The notes beneath the pieces were generated by a model, which was not told where the DNA came from, ran no database searches, and saw only the letters and a list, made by a program, of their open reading frames with translations. 64,000 nt of DNA from UBA4416 sp035439445 (GTDB lineage: Bacteria > Bacteroidota > Bacteroidia > B-17B0 > Aurantibacillaceae), in contig DAORKG010000014.1 of the NCBI GenBank assembly GCA_035439445.1, positions 17,875 to 81,874 on the forward strand, given 5' to 3'. Made by a program: the position numbers and the translations under genes. Shown here in pieces: positions 33,897 to 43,416 of this stretch (positions within the stretch are counted from its first letter, which is position 1; every line of letters begins with the position of its first letter).

Positions 33897-36194
33897 ATGG
33901 ATAATTCGCTTACAAATCTCAGTCCTGCCGAACTTGCGGCAAAGTGTATTAACCAAACCAATAAGCCTGTTTTTTTAACGGGAAAAGCGGGCACCGGAAA
34001 AACTACTTTTCTTCGAAATATCATTGAGCATACCCATAAAAATGCCATTATAGTGGCACCAACCGGTATTGCCGCCATTAATGCAGGAGGAGTTACTATT
34101 CATTCTCAATTCGGAATACCGTTTGGTTTATTTATTCCTGATAGCAGTTATAAAATTGATAATACTAACACTAAAATAAATACACCCTACACGATGGTTA
34201 AGCATTTAAATATGCGCGACCAAAAACGAAAATTACTTCAGGATCTGGAATTATTAATTATTGATGAAGTAAGTATGTTAAGGGCAGATTTGCTAGATAC
34301 GATTGATTTTGTTTTGAGAAGCATTCGCAGACAGCAGCATAAACCATTTGGAGGAGTTCAGCTATTGTTTATTGGCGATTTAATGCAGCTTCCACCTGTG
34401 ATTAAAGAAGAAGAATGGAGTGTTTTACGTCATTATTATAACAGTATTTATTTTTTTGACGCTCATGTTTTAAGGAATGAAAAGCCTGTTTATATTGAGC
34501 TCGACAAGATTTACCGCCAAAACGATAATACCTTTATTGATTTACTGAATAATTTGAGGAATAATAAGGTTACACAAGCCAATATAGATTTATTGAATTC
34601 ATATTATAAACCTAATTTCGATGTAAGTTCTGCTTTAAACATTATCACTTTAACTACACACAATCAAAAAGCTGATACTTTGAATAAATCGGCCTTGATG
34701 GAGTTAAAAGGTAAATCTTACTTCTTCAGTGCAGATATTGAAGGTGAATTTAATGAATATGCTTACCCAGTGGAGGCTTATTTAGAATTGAAAGTTGGAG
34801 CCCAAATTATGTTTATTAAAAATGATATCAGTGGAAAACAGCAGTTTTTTAATGGGAAAATTGGCGTTGTATCACATTTATCTGACAAAGAAATTGAAAT
34901 TGATTTTAAGGATGGAACCAAACCTTTTGTGTTAGAAAAATATGAATGGAAAAATATCAAGTATGAGTTAAATGAAGTAACCAATGAGATTGAAGAAAAT
35001 ACAATCGGAACATTTACTCAATATCCAATTAAGTTGGCCTGGGCAATTACGGTTCATAAAAGTCAGGGGTTAACTTTTGAAAAAGCAATATTGGACATTA
35101 ACAGAGCTTTTGCTCCCGGACAGGTTTATGTAGCTCTTTCACGTTTAAAGTCATTGGATGGATTAGTACTCACATCTCCAATTCAGTTTAATGCAATCTC
35201 GCAAGATAAAACATTGGTAGATTATACAGAAAATAAACCTAAAACAGAAGAAGTAACAAAATTAATCAATCAGGAAACGTTATTGTTTTTTAAAGGTTAT
35301 GTTTTAAAAGCTTATGATTTTGTATGGTTATATACTTGTTTAAAAAATCATGTATCAAGTTACACCATGGTTGAAAACAAATCAAACAAACAAAAACATC
35401 AAGTTTGGGCTCAAGAACTCTTAGATAAATTTGAACCACTAAAAATTAATGCAGATAAATTCTGCAACCAATTAATGCAGATTTTTGAAAGTAGGGCAGA
35501 GGATTATCTTCAAACGGTTCAAACCAGACATATTGCTGCTAAAAATTATTTCTATCCGATATTAAAAGATTTATCGAAGTCGATTTTAGTTCATATTGAA
35601 TTATTGAAAGATGAAAAACAAATAAAAACCTATTTGGAAGAGTTGTTGGAATTAGAAGGTTTGTTTTATAAACATCTTCAGTTGTTAGATAAAGTTTCAA
35701 CTGTAATTGATAATGTATTAAATAATAAAGAATTTAATAAACATCAGTTAAAACAAACGGCCAATCAAAATGAACGATTAGAGCTAGTTCGTCAAACAAT
35801 AGAAATAACTGAAAAAGCTGCATTTGAAGAAAGAAAAACAAAAAAGTCTGCCACAAAAAAAACTAAAAAAGAAAAGGTTTTAAAAGAACCAAAACCAGAC
35901 ACTAAGGAAATTAGTTTTTCTTTATACAAACAAGGTAAAATGCCTGAAGAAATTGCCTTAGAGCGAGGTTTTGGATTAACTACAATTGAAACTCATTTAG
36001 CCCATTATGTAAGTTTGGGAATGATTCCAGTTACTCAATTTGTCTCTAAAGAAAAGTTTGATAAGATTATAGAAACATCAAAACATATTGAAGGAGATGC
36101 AAAACTTACTCCAATAAAAGAGGCTTTGGGAGATGATTATTCTTATTCAGAAATTAAGTATTCCTTAGCTACTCAAAAATATTTGAAAAAATAA
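33897..36194 (+). CDS. PIF1-like helicase with C-terminal helix-turn-helix
   Basis: A 765-residue SF1 DNA helicase. Walker A is LTGKAGTGKTTFLR at about 27-40, followed by IVAPTGIAAINAGGVTIHSQF (motif Ia), LLIIDEVSMLRADLLD (motif II) and FIGDLMQLPPV (motif III). The C-terminal helicase motif is ITVHKSQGLTFEKAILD with QVYVALSRLKSLDGLVL. From about 480 a lysine-rich helical linker leads to a C-terminal domain (KEISFSLYKQGKMPEEIALERGFGLTTIETHLAHYV) that resembles the helix-turn-helix/RQC-like end of RecQ. This architecture is a recurrent Bacteroidota chromosomal helicase and not phage-specific. Confidence 0.9.
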   Translation: MDNSLTNLSPAELAAKCINQTNKPVFLTGKAGTGKTTFLRNIIEHTHKNAIIVAPTGIAAINAGGVTIHSQFGIPFGLFIPDSSYKIDNTNTKINTPYTMVKHLNMRDQKRKLLQDLELLIIDEVSMLRADLLDTIDFVLRSIRRQQHKPFGGVQLLFIGDLMQLPPVIKEEEWSVLRHYYNSIYFFDAHVLRNEKPVYIELDKIYRQNDNTFIDLLNNLRNNKVTQANIDLLNSYYKPNFDVSSALNIITLTTHNQKADTLNKSALMELKGKSYFFSADIEGEFNEYAYPVEAYLELKVGAQIMFIKNDISGKQQFFNGKIGVVSHLSDKEIEIDFKDGTKPFVLEKYEWKNIKYELNEVTNEIEENTIGTFTQYPIKLAWAITVHKSQGLTFEKAILDINRAFAPGQVYVALSRLKSLDGLVLTSPIQFNAISQDKTLVDYTENKPKTEEVTKLINQETLLFFKGYVLKAYDFVWLYTCLKNHVSSYTMVENKSNKQKHQVWAQELLDKFEPLKINADKFCNQLMQIFESRAEDYLQTVQTRHIAAKNYFYPILKDLSKSILVHIELLKDEKQIKTYLEELLELEGLFYKHLQLLDKVSTVIDNVLNNKEFNKHQLKQTANQNERLELVRQTIEITEKAAFEERKTKKSATKKTKKEKVLKEPKPDTKEISFSLYKQGKMPEEIALERGFGLTTIETHLAHYVSLGMIPVTQFVSKEKFDKIIETSKHIEGDAKLTPIKEALGDDYSYSEIKYSLATQKYLKK

Positions 36195-36219
36195 AAAGCC
36201 ACCAAAACGGTGGCTTTTT
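36193..36219. terminator. Bidirectional terminator (helicase/efp)
   Basis: AAAAAGCCACC (36193-36203) pairs with GGTGGCTTTTT (36209-36219) over a 5-base loop, between convergent stops. Confidence 0.93.
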
Positions 36220-36240
36220 AAATAAATAAATTTCTATATC

Positions 36241-36795
36241 CTATTTCATAACACGTTCAACGTATTCTCCGGTTTCAGTGTTGATCTTTAATCTATCTCC
36301 AATAGCAACGAAAATAGGAACCTGAATTTTAATACCGTTACCAACTTCAGCAGTTTTTAGGGATTTTCCTTTAACTCCATCTTCTGTATAAGTTACTTCT
36401 AACTCAATGTATTGAGGTAATGAACCATTAAGAGGCTTCTCATTTTCATCAAAACGAATCTTTAAAACCATCCCTTCTTCTAAAAACTGAATACTATCAG
36501 CAAATAAAATTTTTGGAATATGTAATTGATCGTATGTCTCTTGATTCATACAAACTAAAAAATCTCCTTCTGTAAAAAGGTATTGCATCTCATGTTCGTC
36601 AACACGAATTAAGTCTACCTTTTCACCTGAACGAAAACGAACTTCACTTTGTTTTCCTGTTTCAACATTACGACATCTTAGTGAGTAAATCGCATTACCT
36701 TTTCCTGGAGTAATATGATCATAATCCATGATTTGTAGTAATTCGTTATTATATCTGATAAATGCGTTTCTTGAGATGTCGGATGTTGTAGCCAT
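36241..36795 (-). CDS. efp: Translation elongation factor P
   Basis: Rescues ribosomes stalled at polyproline. The 184 residues give three beta-barrel domains. The tip of the first carries K32 in ITPGKGNA, the position of the functional modified lysine, and VRFRSGEKVDLIRVDEHEMQYLF follows. The C-terminal GDRLKINTETGEYVERV is typical. It is the last gene of the minus-strand run behind the sugar-nucleotide genes, with a 55-base gap to the dehydrogenase gene. Confidence 0.97.
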   Translation of the reverse strand: MATTSDISRNAFIRYNNELLQIMDYDHITPGKGNAIYSLRCRNVETGKQSEVRFRSGEKVDLIRVDEHEMQYLFTEGDFLVCMNQETYDQLHIPKILFADSIQFLEEGMVLKIRFDENEKPLNGSLPQYIELEVTYTEDGVKGKSLKTAEVGNGIKIQVPIFVAIGDRLKINTETGEYVERVMK

Positions 36796-36850
36796 AGATA
36801 ATTGATTTTAAAGGTGCCAAGATAATGCGAATGGATGAAATAGGCAAAAG

Positions 36851-37792
36851 TTATTTCAAGACATCTATAATTCTTTCAGCAATTATTTTACTCATCTTGT
36901 AATTAGATTCATGAGTCCAACCGGCAATATGCGGTGTTAAAATCACTTCGTCACTTTGTAACAAATATTGCATAGGTTCGGGTAGGGAAGAGATGTCTAT
37001 ATTTTCAAAAGAAGTCGATTCATATTCCAATACATCTAAACAGGCTCCAATGACTTTTCCGGTTTTTAAGTGTTTCACTAAATCAGCTGTATTTAAACAT
37101 TTTCCTCGAGCTGTATTAATGACGTAAATATTCTTTTTGAACTGAGAAATAAAGTCATCGTTAATGTAATAGTTTGTTTCTTGAGTTAAAGGTAAATGAA
37201 TACTCACTACATCAGCTTTTTCATAGATTTCATATAAAGAAGATTCCTTGATATGTTCCCCCACAATACCTGTTTTATATTTATCATAAACCAATATGTC
37301 ACAATCAAATCCCTTTAATTTTTTTGCAAACGCAGATCCCATATTCCCATAGCCAATAATGCCAATTGTTCTTCCGGCTATTTCGTGTCCGCGATTTTCA
37401 GCACGTTTCCATATTCCGTTTCTAACTTCTTTATCGCTACGTTTTAAGTTATTCATCAACATTAAAAGCATTCCTAAGGCGTGTTCGCCTACGGCATCTC
37501 TGTTTCCTTCCGGAGCGCTTACACAAACTATCCCTTTACTTTTGGCATATTCCACATCAATGTTTTCCATTCCGGCTCCCACGCGACCAATACATTTTAG
37601 TTTGGTTGCAGAGTCGATAATTTCTTTTGTGAATTTGAATTTGCTTCTGATAACAGCACCTTCGTAATTTGGAAGTAAATTGATTAACTCATCTTTAGAT
37701 TTGTTCCAAAATAAGTCGCAGTGAAAACCAGCATCTATTAACGTTTCGTGAAGGATATCATGATTTGAATCTATGCAAAGTATCTTTTTCAT
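36851..37792 (-). CDS. D-2-hydroxyacid dehydrogenase (phosphoglycerate dehydrogenase-like)
   Basis: A 313-residue NAD-dependent dehydrogenase. The Rossmann motif is IGIIGYGNMGSAFAKKL near 143-158. The catalytic residues are R in NTARGKCLNTADL, E in the DVLEYE region and H in LTPHIAGWTHES, in the usual order. It resembles SerA without the ACT domain, but the family includes many substrates, so serine synthesis is only one option. It lies 18 bases downstream of queE. Confidence 0.88.
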   Translation of the reverse strand: MKKILCIDSNHDILHETLIDAGFHCDLFWNKSKDELINLLPNYEGAVIRSKFKFTKEIIDSATKLKCIGRVGAGMENIDVEYAKSKGIVCVSAPEGNRDAVGEHALGMLLMLMNNLKRSDKEVRNGIWKRAENRGHEIAGRTIGIIGYGNMGSAFAKKLKGFDCDILVYDKYKTGIVGEHIKESSLYEIYEKADVVSIHLPLTQETNYYINDDFISQFKKNIYVINTARGKCLNTADLVKHLKTGKVIGACLDVLEYESTSFENIDISSLPEPMQYLLQSDEVILTPHIAGWTHESNYKMSKIIAERIIDVLK

Positions 37793-37810
37793 TTTATGAA
37801 AAATTGGTAT

Positions 37811-38464
37811 TTAAGGAATATCTATGTACTTGTGAGTTTGCAGAGAGATCATCCATTTAGGATTCTGTTTTACATACTCTACAATTAAAGGGGTAATTTC
37901 ATGGCGCTTACTCCATTCGGGTTGTAAATATAAAAAGCAATCTTTCCCAACTTTAGAGGCTTGTTCCTCTGCCCAAATAAAATCATGTTTATTAAACACA
38001 ATTATTTTTAGTTCATGAGCAGCTTTATAGTTTTCCTCTTTGGGCAACATTGTCTTTTTGGGAGATAAACATATCCAATCCCAATTGCCACTTAAAGGAT
38101 ATGCTCCAGACGTTTCAATATAGGTTTGAATATTATTTTGTTTTAAAAGTTCAGTCAATTGAACCAAATTATAAATTAATGGTTCCCCGCCTGTAACAAC
38201 CACAGCCGGTGTTTTACTTTCTAAAACATGATCAATAATAGTTTCTGTTTTGGTTAATGGATGTAAAGTTGCGTCCCAACTTTCTTTCACATCACACCAA
38301 TGACATCCTACATCACAACCACCAATTCTAATAAAATAGGCAGCTTTTCCAGTATTAAATCCTTCGCCCTGAATCGTGTAAAATTCTTCCATTAATGGTA
38401 ATAATTTACCACTATCTAAAAGTTGTTGTTGCTCAGGATCTAATCCGCTTAATTTATAACTCAA
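37811..38464 (-). CDS. queE: 7-carboxy-7-deazaguanine synthase
   Basis: A radical SAM enzyme of the queuosine precursor pathway, 217 residues. The cluster motif is RIGGCDVGCHWCDVKESWD (Cys-x3-Cys-x2-Cys), preceded by the GEGFNTGKAAYF substrate motif. VVVTGGEPLIYNL and LSPKKTMLP also match. It starts with TTG at 38462-38464; upstream in the same frame no ATG is found. Other que genes are not in the window. It is embedded in the sugar-nucleotide operon, 13 bases after the WbpA-like gene. Confidence 0.94.
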   Translation of the reverse strand: MSYKLSGLDPEQQQLLDSGKLLPLMEEFYTIQGEGFNTGKAAYFIRIGGCDVGCHWCDVKESWDATLHPLTKTETIIDHVLESKTPAVVVTGGEPLIYNLVQLTELLKQNNIQTYIETSGAYPLSGNWDWICLSPKKTMLPKEENYKAAHELKIIVFNKHDFIWAEEQASKVGKDCFLYLQPEWSKRHEITPLIVEYVKQNPKWMISLQTHKYIDIP

Positions 38465-38477
38465 GTTTAAAAAAATA

Positions 38478-39770
38478 TTAAAGACTCCAGTAGGTTAAGC
38501 CTTTCATTTTGTTTTTATACATTCCTTTAATATCAACTAAAACTCCTTTTGCAGAAAGGATTGATTTAAAGAATTTTTCATCTAACGTTTTGTATTCCTT
38601 GTGGTTAACAGCAACTATAACTCCATCATAACCTTTAGCTAATTTACTTAAGCCAAAACCATATTCATGTTTTAGTTCATCGCTATCAGCATGTGGGTCA
38701 ACTATTTCAACTTTCACGCCAAAGGATTTCAATTCTTTTACGATATCAGCTACTTTACTATTACGGATATCGCTCACATCTTCTTTAAACGTAGCACCCA
38801 TAATTAAAACTTTTGACTTTGAAATGTTTTTTCCAGCTGCAATAATTTTCTTAACACAAGTTTTTGCAACATAAAAACCCATGCTGTCGTTTACATAACG
38901 TCCGCTATTAATGACGCGTGCATGATATCCTAATTCTTCTGCTTTATAAGTTAAGTAATATGGGTCAACTCCAATACAGTGTCCGCCAACTAAGCCCGGG
39001 AAGAATTTTAAGAAATTCCATTTTGTTCCTGCAGCTTCTAAAACGTCATACGTATTAATTCCGATGCGTGAAAAAATGATTGATAACTCATTCATTAAAG
39101 CGATATTCACATCACGCTGAGTGTTTTCAATAATCTTTGCAGCTTCTGCCACTTTAATGCTTGAAGCACGGTGAGTTCCAGGCTCTACAATAATTTCATA
39201 AGTTTTTGCAATTTCCTCTAAACTTTCTTTATCACAACCTGAAACAATTTTTAAGATTTTTGTAATAGTATGTTCTTTATCACCCGGATTAATACGCTCA
39301 GGAGAATATCCAACTTTAAAATCTTTAACGAATTTTAATCCAGATTCTTTTTCTAATACAGGGATACAATCTTCTTCAGTACAGCCGGGGTATACAGTAG
39401 ATTCATAAACAACATAATCTCCTTTTTTCAATACTTTACCAACTGTTGTAGAAGCACCAATTAGTGGTTTTAAATCAGGTAAATTATGTTCATCAATTGG
39501 AGTAGGAACCGCAACGATGAAAAATTTAGCTTTTTTCAAATCTTCTAATTTGTGAGTAAAAGTAATATCAGAATTCTTGAAGTCTTCTTTGGTTAATTCA
39601 TTACTTGGGTCAATTCCCTTCTTCATCATATCAACACGTTTAGCATTGATATCAAAACCAATAACTTTTACTTTTTTAGCAAAAGCTAATGCAATTGGTA
39701 AACCAACATAACCTAAACCAATGACTGCAACAGTTGCTTTTTTCTCCAAGATGTCTTTATAAATTCCCAT
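38478..39770 (-). CDS. UDP-sugar 6-dehydrogenase (WbpA/TviB-like)
   Basis: A 430-residue NAD-dependent nucleotide-sugar dehydrogenase, probably oxidising UDP-N-acetylglucosamine to the uronic acid. The dinucleotide motif is VIGLGYVGLPIALAF near 15-29. The catalytic cysteine is in FPGLVGGHCIGVDPYYL near residue 260. The third domain (SKVLIMGATFKEDVSDIRNSKVADIVKEL) matches the UDP-GlcNAc/ManNAc branch (WbpA, TviB). It lies with WbpB- and WbpD-like genes, which supports the route to 2,3-diacetamido-glucuronic acid. Confidence 0.9.
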   Translation of the reverse strand: MGIYKDILEKKATVAVIGLGYVGLPIALAFAKKVKVIGFDINAKRVDMMKKGIDPSNELTKEDFKNSDITFTHKLEDLKKAKFFIVAVPTPIDEHNLPDLKPLIGASTTVGKVLKKGDYVVYESTVYPGCTEEDCIPVLEKESGLKFVKDFKVGYSPERINPGDKEHTITKILKIVSGCDKESLEEIAKTYEIIVEPGTHRASSIKVAEAAKIIENTQRDVNIALMNELSIIFSRIGINTYDVLEAAGTKWNFLKFFPGLVGGHCIGVDPYYLTYKAEELGYHARVINSGRYVNDSMGFYVAKTCVKKIIAAGKNISKSKVLIMGATFKEDVSDIRNSKVADIVKELKSFGVKVEIVDPHADSDELKHEYGFGLSKLAKGYDGVIVAVNHKEYKTLDEKFFKSILSAKGVLVDIKGMYKNKMKGLTYWSL

Positions 39771-39794
39771 AACTATAGTTTAATATTTTTTTAT

Positions 39795-40823
39795 TTATTT
39801 TTTAATAACTGATTCAGGACGCAATGCGTAAATACGCTCAATAATATCAACCACTTTTAATCCTTCTAAAGCATTAGTTGTGATTTTGGTTTTTCCGGTT
39901 ATTGTGTCTACTACGTTTTCTATTACATTGTGATGATTATTTGCTGAGCCTTTGTATGCTCCGTAATCGTTTGCAGGATTTGTTTCTGCTAGAGTTGGCA
40001 TTACATAATCTTTAATGTTGCAAACGTCTACTTGATCCATGTATTGTCCACCAACTTTAATACTTCCTTTACTGCCAACAATAGTTAATGATGATTCTAG
40101 GTTTTTATCCCAAACTGCAGTAGAATAGTTGATACTTCCCATTCCTCCATTCACAAAATCAAAACTCACAAAACCGCTATCTTCAAAAGCAGTAGAGTTT
40201 TGGTGATTAAAATCTGCGAATTTTGCTTGAATATTTTTGATATCACCGAATAACCAATACATAATATCAATCCAATGAGAAAACTGTGTAAATAAAGTCC
40301 CTCCATCTAAATCCTGAGTTCCTTTCCATCCTCCTGCTTTATAATAACGTTCATCACGGTTCCAGTAGCAGTTTAATTGAACCATGTAGATGTCGCCTAA
40401 AGTTTTGTTGGTTATCATTTCTTTTAACCATACACTTGGAGGAGAATATCGGTTTTGCATCACGCAAAAAACAGTTTTACTTTGATCTAAAGCTTTGTAA
40501 ATAATTTTCTCACAATCAGCTTTACTTAAAGCCATAGGCTTTTCTACAACCACATGTTTGTTTGCTTCTAAAGCTTTCAAAGAGTGTGTTGCATGCAATC
40601 CGTTTGGAGTACAAACATTGATGACATCTATGTCAGGATGATTTTTCAATAACTCATCCACTGAATTATAAAATTTTTCCTGAAGTGTATCTAATCCTAA
40701 TTTTTCTTTTGGAGCAACATCACAAACAGCTACTAATTCACAATTTGGGTTACGACGAACCATTTCGGCATGGCGTTTACCAATGTGTCCTTGACCAATA
40801 ACTCCGAATTTTATTTTTGTCAT
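39795..40823 (-). CDS. Gfo/Idh/MocA oxidoreductase (WbpB-like)
   Basis: A 342-residue NAD(P)-dependent sugar oxidoreductase. FGVIGQGHIGKRHAEMVRRNPN at the N-terminus is the dinucleotide motif, EKPMALSKADCE the family hallmark, and GTLFTQFSHWIDIMYWLFGDI holds the active-site His/Asp. By family and neighbours it would oxidise C3 of UDP-GlcNAc-uronic acid. It starts 2 bases after the acetyltransferase gene. Confidence 0.88.
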   Translation of the reverse strand: MTKIKFGVIGQGHIGKRHAEMVRRNPNCELVAVCDVAPKEKLGLDTLQEKFYNSVDELLKNHPDIDVINVCTPNGLHATHSLKALEANKHVVVEKPMALSKADCEKIIYKALDQSKTVFCVMQNRYSPPSVWLKEMITNKTLGDIYMVQLNCYWNRDERYYKAGGWKGTQDLDGGTLFTQFSHWIDIMYWLFGDIKNIQAKFADFNHQNSTAFEDSGFVSFDFVNGGMGSINYSTAVWDKNLESSLTIVGSKGSIKVGGQYMDQVDVCNIKDYVMPTLAETNPANDYGAYKGSANNHHNVIENVVDTITGKTKITTNALEGLKVVDIIERIYALRPESVIKK

Positions 40824-40825
40824 TT

Positions 40826-41404
40826 TTACGAAATTCTTTTAACACTATTATTTTCTAATTGATACACTTGACCACTTTCTTTACAAGTTGCTTTTCCAGT
40901 TGAATCAAATTCTAATCGATGCCCATGTTCACTCATCCAGCCAATTTGACGAGATGGATTACCAACCACCAGTGCATAAGCAGGTACAGTTTTTGTAACT
41001 ACAGTTCCGGCACCAATAAAAGCAAACTCTCCAATGTCATGTCCACAAACTATCGTGGCATTAGCTCCAATACTAGCGCCTTTGCCAACGTGAGTTTTTG
41101 CGTATTCTGATTTACGATTAACAGCACTGCGAGGGTTAATTACATTTGTAAATACCATCGATGGTCCTAAAAAAACATCGTCATCACACGTAACGCCGGT
41201 ATAAATAGAAACGTTATTTTGAACTTTTACATTTTTCCCAAGAACAACTTCTGGAGAAATAACTACATTTTGACCAATATTACAGTTTTCTCCTAAAGTA
41301 CAGTTTGGCATAATGTGACTGAAATGCCAAATTTTGGTTCCTTTACCAATACGACATCCCTCATCAATAATTGCAGAAGGGTGGGCAAAATAAGATTTTT
41401 CCAT
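40826..41404 (-). CDS. Sugar N-acetyltransferase, left-handed beta-helix (WbpD-like)
   Basis: A 192-residue acyltransferase of the hexapeptide-repeat fold. Repeats such as IGKGTKIWHFSHIMPNCTLGENCNIGQNVVISPEVVLGKN and GANATIVCGHDIGEFAFIGAGTVVTKTV define it. The HIMPNC...PRSAVNRKSEYAKT insertion and the C-terminal CKESGQVYQLEN are as in WbpD. It would acetylate the 3-amino group of the sugar. It is the first gene of the operon, with a promoter at 41421-41452. Confidence 0.88.
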   Translation of the reverse strand: MEKSYFAHPSAIIDEGCRIGKGTKIWHFSHIMPNCTLGENCNIGQNVVISPEVVLGKNVKVQNNVSIYTGVTCDDDVFLGPSMVFTNVINPRSAVNRKSEYAKTHVGKGASIGANATIVCGHDIGEFAFIGAGTVVTKTVPAYALVVGNPSRQIGWMSEHGHRLEFDSTGKATCKESGQVYQLENNSVKRIS

Positions 41405-41420
41405 AGCTGTTTTGAACCAA

Positions 41421-41452
41421 CAAACTTAATAAATTATAGCGAATTAGGGCAA
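41421..41452 (-). promoter_or_regulatory. Promoter of the sugar-nucleotide operon
   Basis: On the minus strand, TTG (41450-41452), 21 bases, then TAAGTTTG (41421-41428) fit the -33/-7 pattern. The ATG follows 16 bases after the -7 box. Confidence 0.6.
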
Positions 41453-41505
41453 TTTTTATGTGTTTTAGATAAAAAAAGATAACATTGCCATAAAATAGTT
41501 CAAAA

Positions 41506-42174
41506 TTGAGTTTTCGATTAAATATTAAATATTATTTAGTTCATAGTTTAGGCTTTACCAACAAGGAAGCTATTAGGGCTATTGAAAAAAGAAAATTGAA
41601 GGTAAACGGCACTATAGTGACTGAAAATATTGAGTTTAACGAAACCTGGGAGATTTACCTTGATGGAGAATTACTAAAGCCGAATACACCCTTTACCTAT
41701 ATAGCCCTTTATAAACCCAGAGGTATTGAAACTACTAATAATGAGTCTATTGATAATAATTTAACTACTGTTTTTAAATTCGATAAACATCTAGGTTATG
41801 CAGGTAGGTTAGACAAAGAATCAGAAGGATTGTTATTATTGTCAAATGATGGGAAGTATATACAAGGTCTATCAAGCCCTTTTAAAGAAAAAGAAAAGGA
41901 ATACATTGTAACTGTAAATAAATCAATTACTGATGAATTTATTGAAAAAATGGGAGCAGGAGTTGATATTATGATCTGCAAAACAAAACCCTGTTTTGTT
42001 GAGAAACTATCTGAATTTGAATTTCGTATTATCTTAACCGAGGGCAAAAACCGTCAAATAAGAAGAATGTGCAAGGCTTTGGGTTATTTAGTGGCCAGGT
42101 TAATTAGAGTTAGGATTGATACAATTACTCTTGGGGATTTAAAGCCGGGAGAATACAGAGAATACAATATTTAG
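41506..42174 (+). CDS. RluF/RsuA-family pseudouridine synthase
   Basis: A 222-residue RNA pseudouridine synthase. An S4-like RNA-binding domain covers about 1-55 (LVHSLGFTNKEAIRAIEKRKLKVNG). The catalytic Asp lies in YAGRLDKESEGLLLLSNDG near 105-124, and the C-terminal GKNRQIRRMCKALGY is the RsuA/RluB/E/F motif. Which U is modified cannot be decided; RluF-like is my best guess. The start is TTG at 41506: an in-frame stop lies five codons upstream, and no ATG is found before the catalytic domain. Confidence 0.88.
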   Translation: MSFRLNIKYYLVHSLGFTNKEAIRAIEKRKLKVNGTIVTENIEFNETWEIYLDGELLKPNTPFTYIALYKPRGIETTNNESIDNNLTTVFKFDKHLGYAGRLDKESEGLLLLSNDGKYIQGLSSPFKEKEKEYIVTVNKSITDEFIEKMGAGVDIMICKTKPCFVEKLSEFEFRIILTEGKNRQIRRMCKALGYLVARLIRVRIDTITLGDLKPGEYREYNI

Positions 42175-42179
42175 AAATT

Positions 42180-42209
42180 AAAAACGCTCCATGTATTTGG
42201 AGCGTTTTT
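42180..42209. terminator. Bidirectional terminator
   Basis: AAAAACGCTCC (42180-42190) pairs with GGAGCGTTTTT (42199-42209) between the convergent pseudouridine synthase and cargo-protein genes. Confidence 0.93.
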
Positions 42210-42234
42210 AATTCAATATTTAGCTAATCAAATA

Positions 42235-43311
42235 TTATTTTTGAATAATTAATTTTTGTGTGCCTTGTGAGTTTTTGCCAATTACTTTAACAGTGTACAT
42301 ACCCGTGCTTAAATCACTAGTATTAATACTTTCATTATAAATACCTGCTGATAAATTTGGCATAGAAACTGTTTTAACAACTTGACCTAATGCATTAGAA
42401 ATTTCAAAAGTATAAGAATCCTCATTTGCCAACACAAAATGTAATCCTAATTGAGCATTTACTGGATTAGGAAACATTGAGAATATTGAATTGTTTTTTT
42501 GGTTTTCTTTAACACCAATTACTATAGTTGATAAAGTAGAAACTTGTGTTTGCACTTGATCTAAACCAGACGTTAAAACTAAATTAGGCGGAATTACGAT
42601 GTGTGAGTAACTTACAGAAAATACTGGGAATTTAGAAGAACTATGATAGAAATTGTATAAATTTTGGTCAATTGTTCCAGTAATTAAACCGCCAACTAAA
42701 TTAAAATCTAAAATTTGCCTTGTTCTTACTCTTAAACAATTTGATAAAATAGTAAGGCTGTTATTTATATTTAAAGTACCTGAACCATCAACAGTTGTTG
42801 TTACTGTGCCATTAAACGGCCCTGATAATGATTGAGAAGGAATAGTCATAGTACCCCCTACAGAATTGTCTGTAAATGTTGTGCCAAAAGACATTGGGTA
42901 ATTTGCTATAGTTGCAGAATTTGTATTATAATTCAAATCAAAGAAACCTGCATCAACGCCTAATAATTCTAACTTATTTGTGGTGGTTTTGAAATACGAA
43001 ATTGTAGCATTTGTAGTATCCGTTTGAACTAAATTTGTTCCTGGATAATTTGCTGAATTTGTTGCAGAAGCAGCTGTTGAATATGAGTTATATGCAATAG
43101 CAGCAGTAGATTGTGTTAATGCATTTAGCGACCAAGTTACACTAGCTCCCGAAATATTCATTGGCATTGCTGTAGAATTGGTATCCAATGGGACAGAATA
43201 ATAAAAATCACCAACAATTCCTTCAGAATTTGATTGTGTTAACGTATAAGTTTGAGCATCCATTTGGCTCAAAGCAAAAATAGAAAAGATAAGTAAGTAG
43301 ATTTTTTTCAT
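42235..43311 (-). CDS. Type IX-secreted protein with C-terminal sorting domain
   Basis: A 358-residue secreted protein. A signal peptide (MKKIYLLIFSIFALSQMDAQ) is followed by a serine/threonine/asparagine-rich beta region. The last 85 residues form a type A sorting domain: FSMFPNPVNAQLGLHF, then YTFEISNALGQVVKT, and LSTGMYTVKVIGKNSQGTQKLIIQK. This sends it through the type IX system and probably to the cell surface. The central part is not recognised. Confidence 0.9.
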   Translation of the reverse strand: MKKIYLLIFSIFALSQMDAQTYTLTQSNSEGIVGDFYYSVPLDTNSTAMPMNISGASVTWSLNALTQSTAAIAYNSYSTAASATNSANYPGTNLVQTDTTNATISYFKTTTNKLELLGVDAGFFDLNYNTNSATIANYPMSFGTTFTDNSVGGTMTIPSQSLSGPFNGTVTTTVDGSGTLNINNSLTILSNCLRVRTRQILDFNLVGGLITGTIDQNLYNFYHSSSKFPVFSVSYSHIVIPPNLVLTSGLDQVQTQVSTLSTIVIGVKENQKNNSIFSMFPNPVNAQLGLHFVLANEDSYTFEISNALGQVVKTVSMPNLSAGIYNESINTSDLSTGMYTVKVIGKNSQGTQKLIIQK

Positions 43312-43416
43312 GTGAGTTTGGTTTAAAGTTTCTATAAAGATATATGATTTTTATGTAGATAACTGATTATCTGATTTTTCTACAAAAAAGGAATAATAAA
43401 TGGATAAGAGGTAAAT

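Noticed and set aside
33897..36194. PIF1-like helicase as part of a mobile or defence element
   Set aside because: Its neighbours are efp and an ABC transporter, no integrase or other phage gene is near, and the architecture is a common chromosomal one in this phylum.
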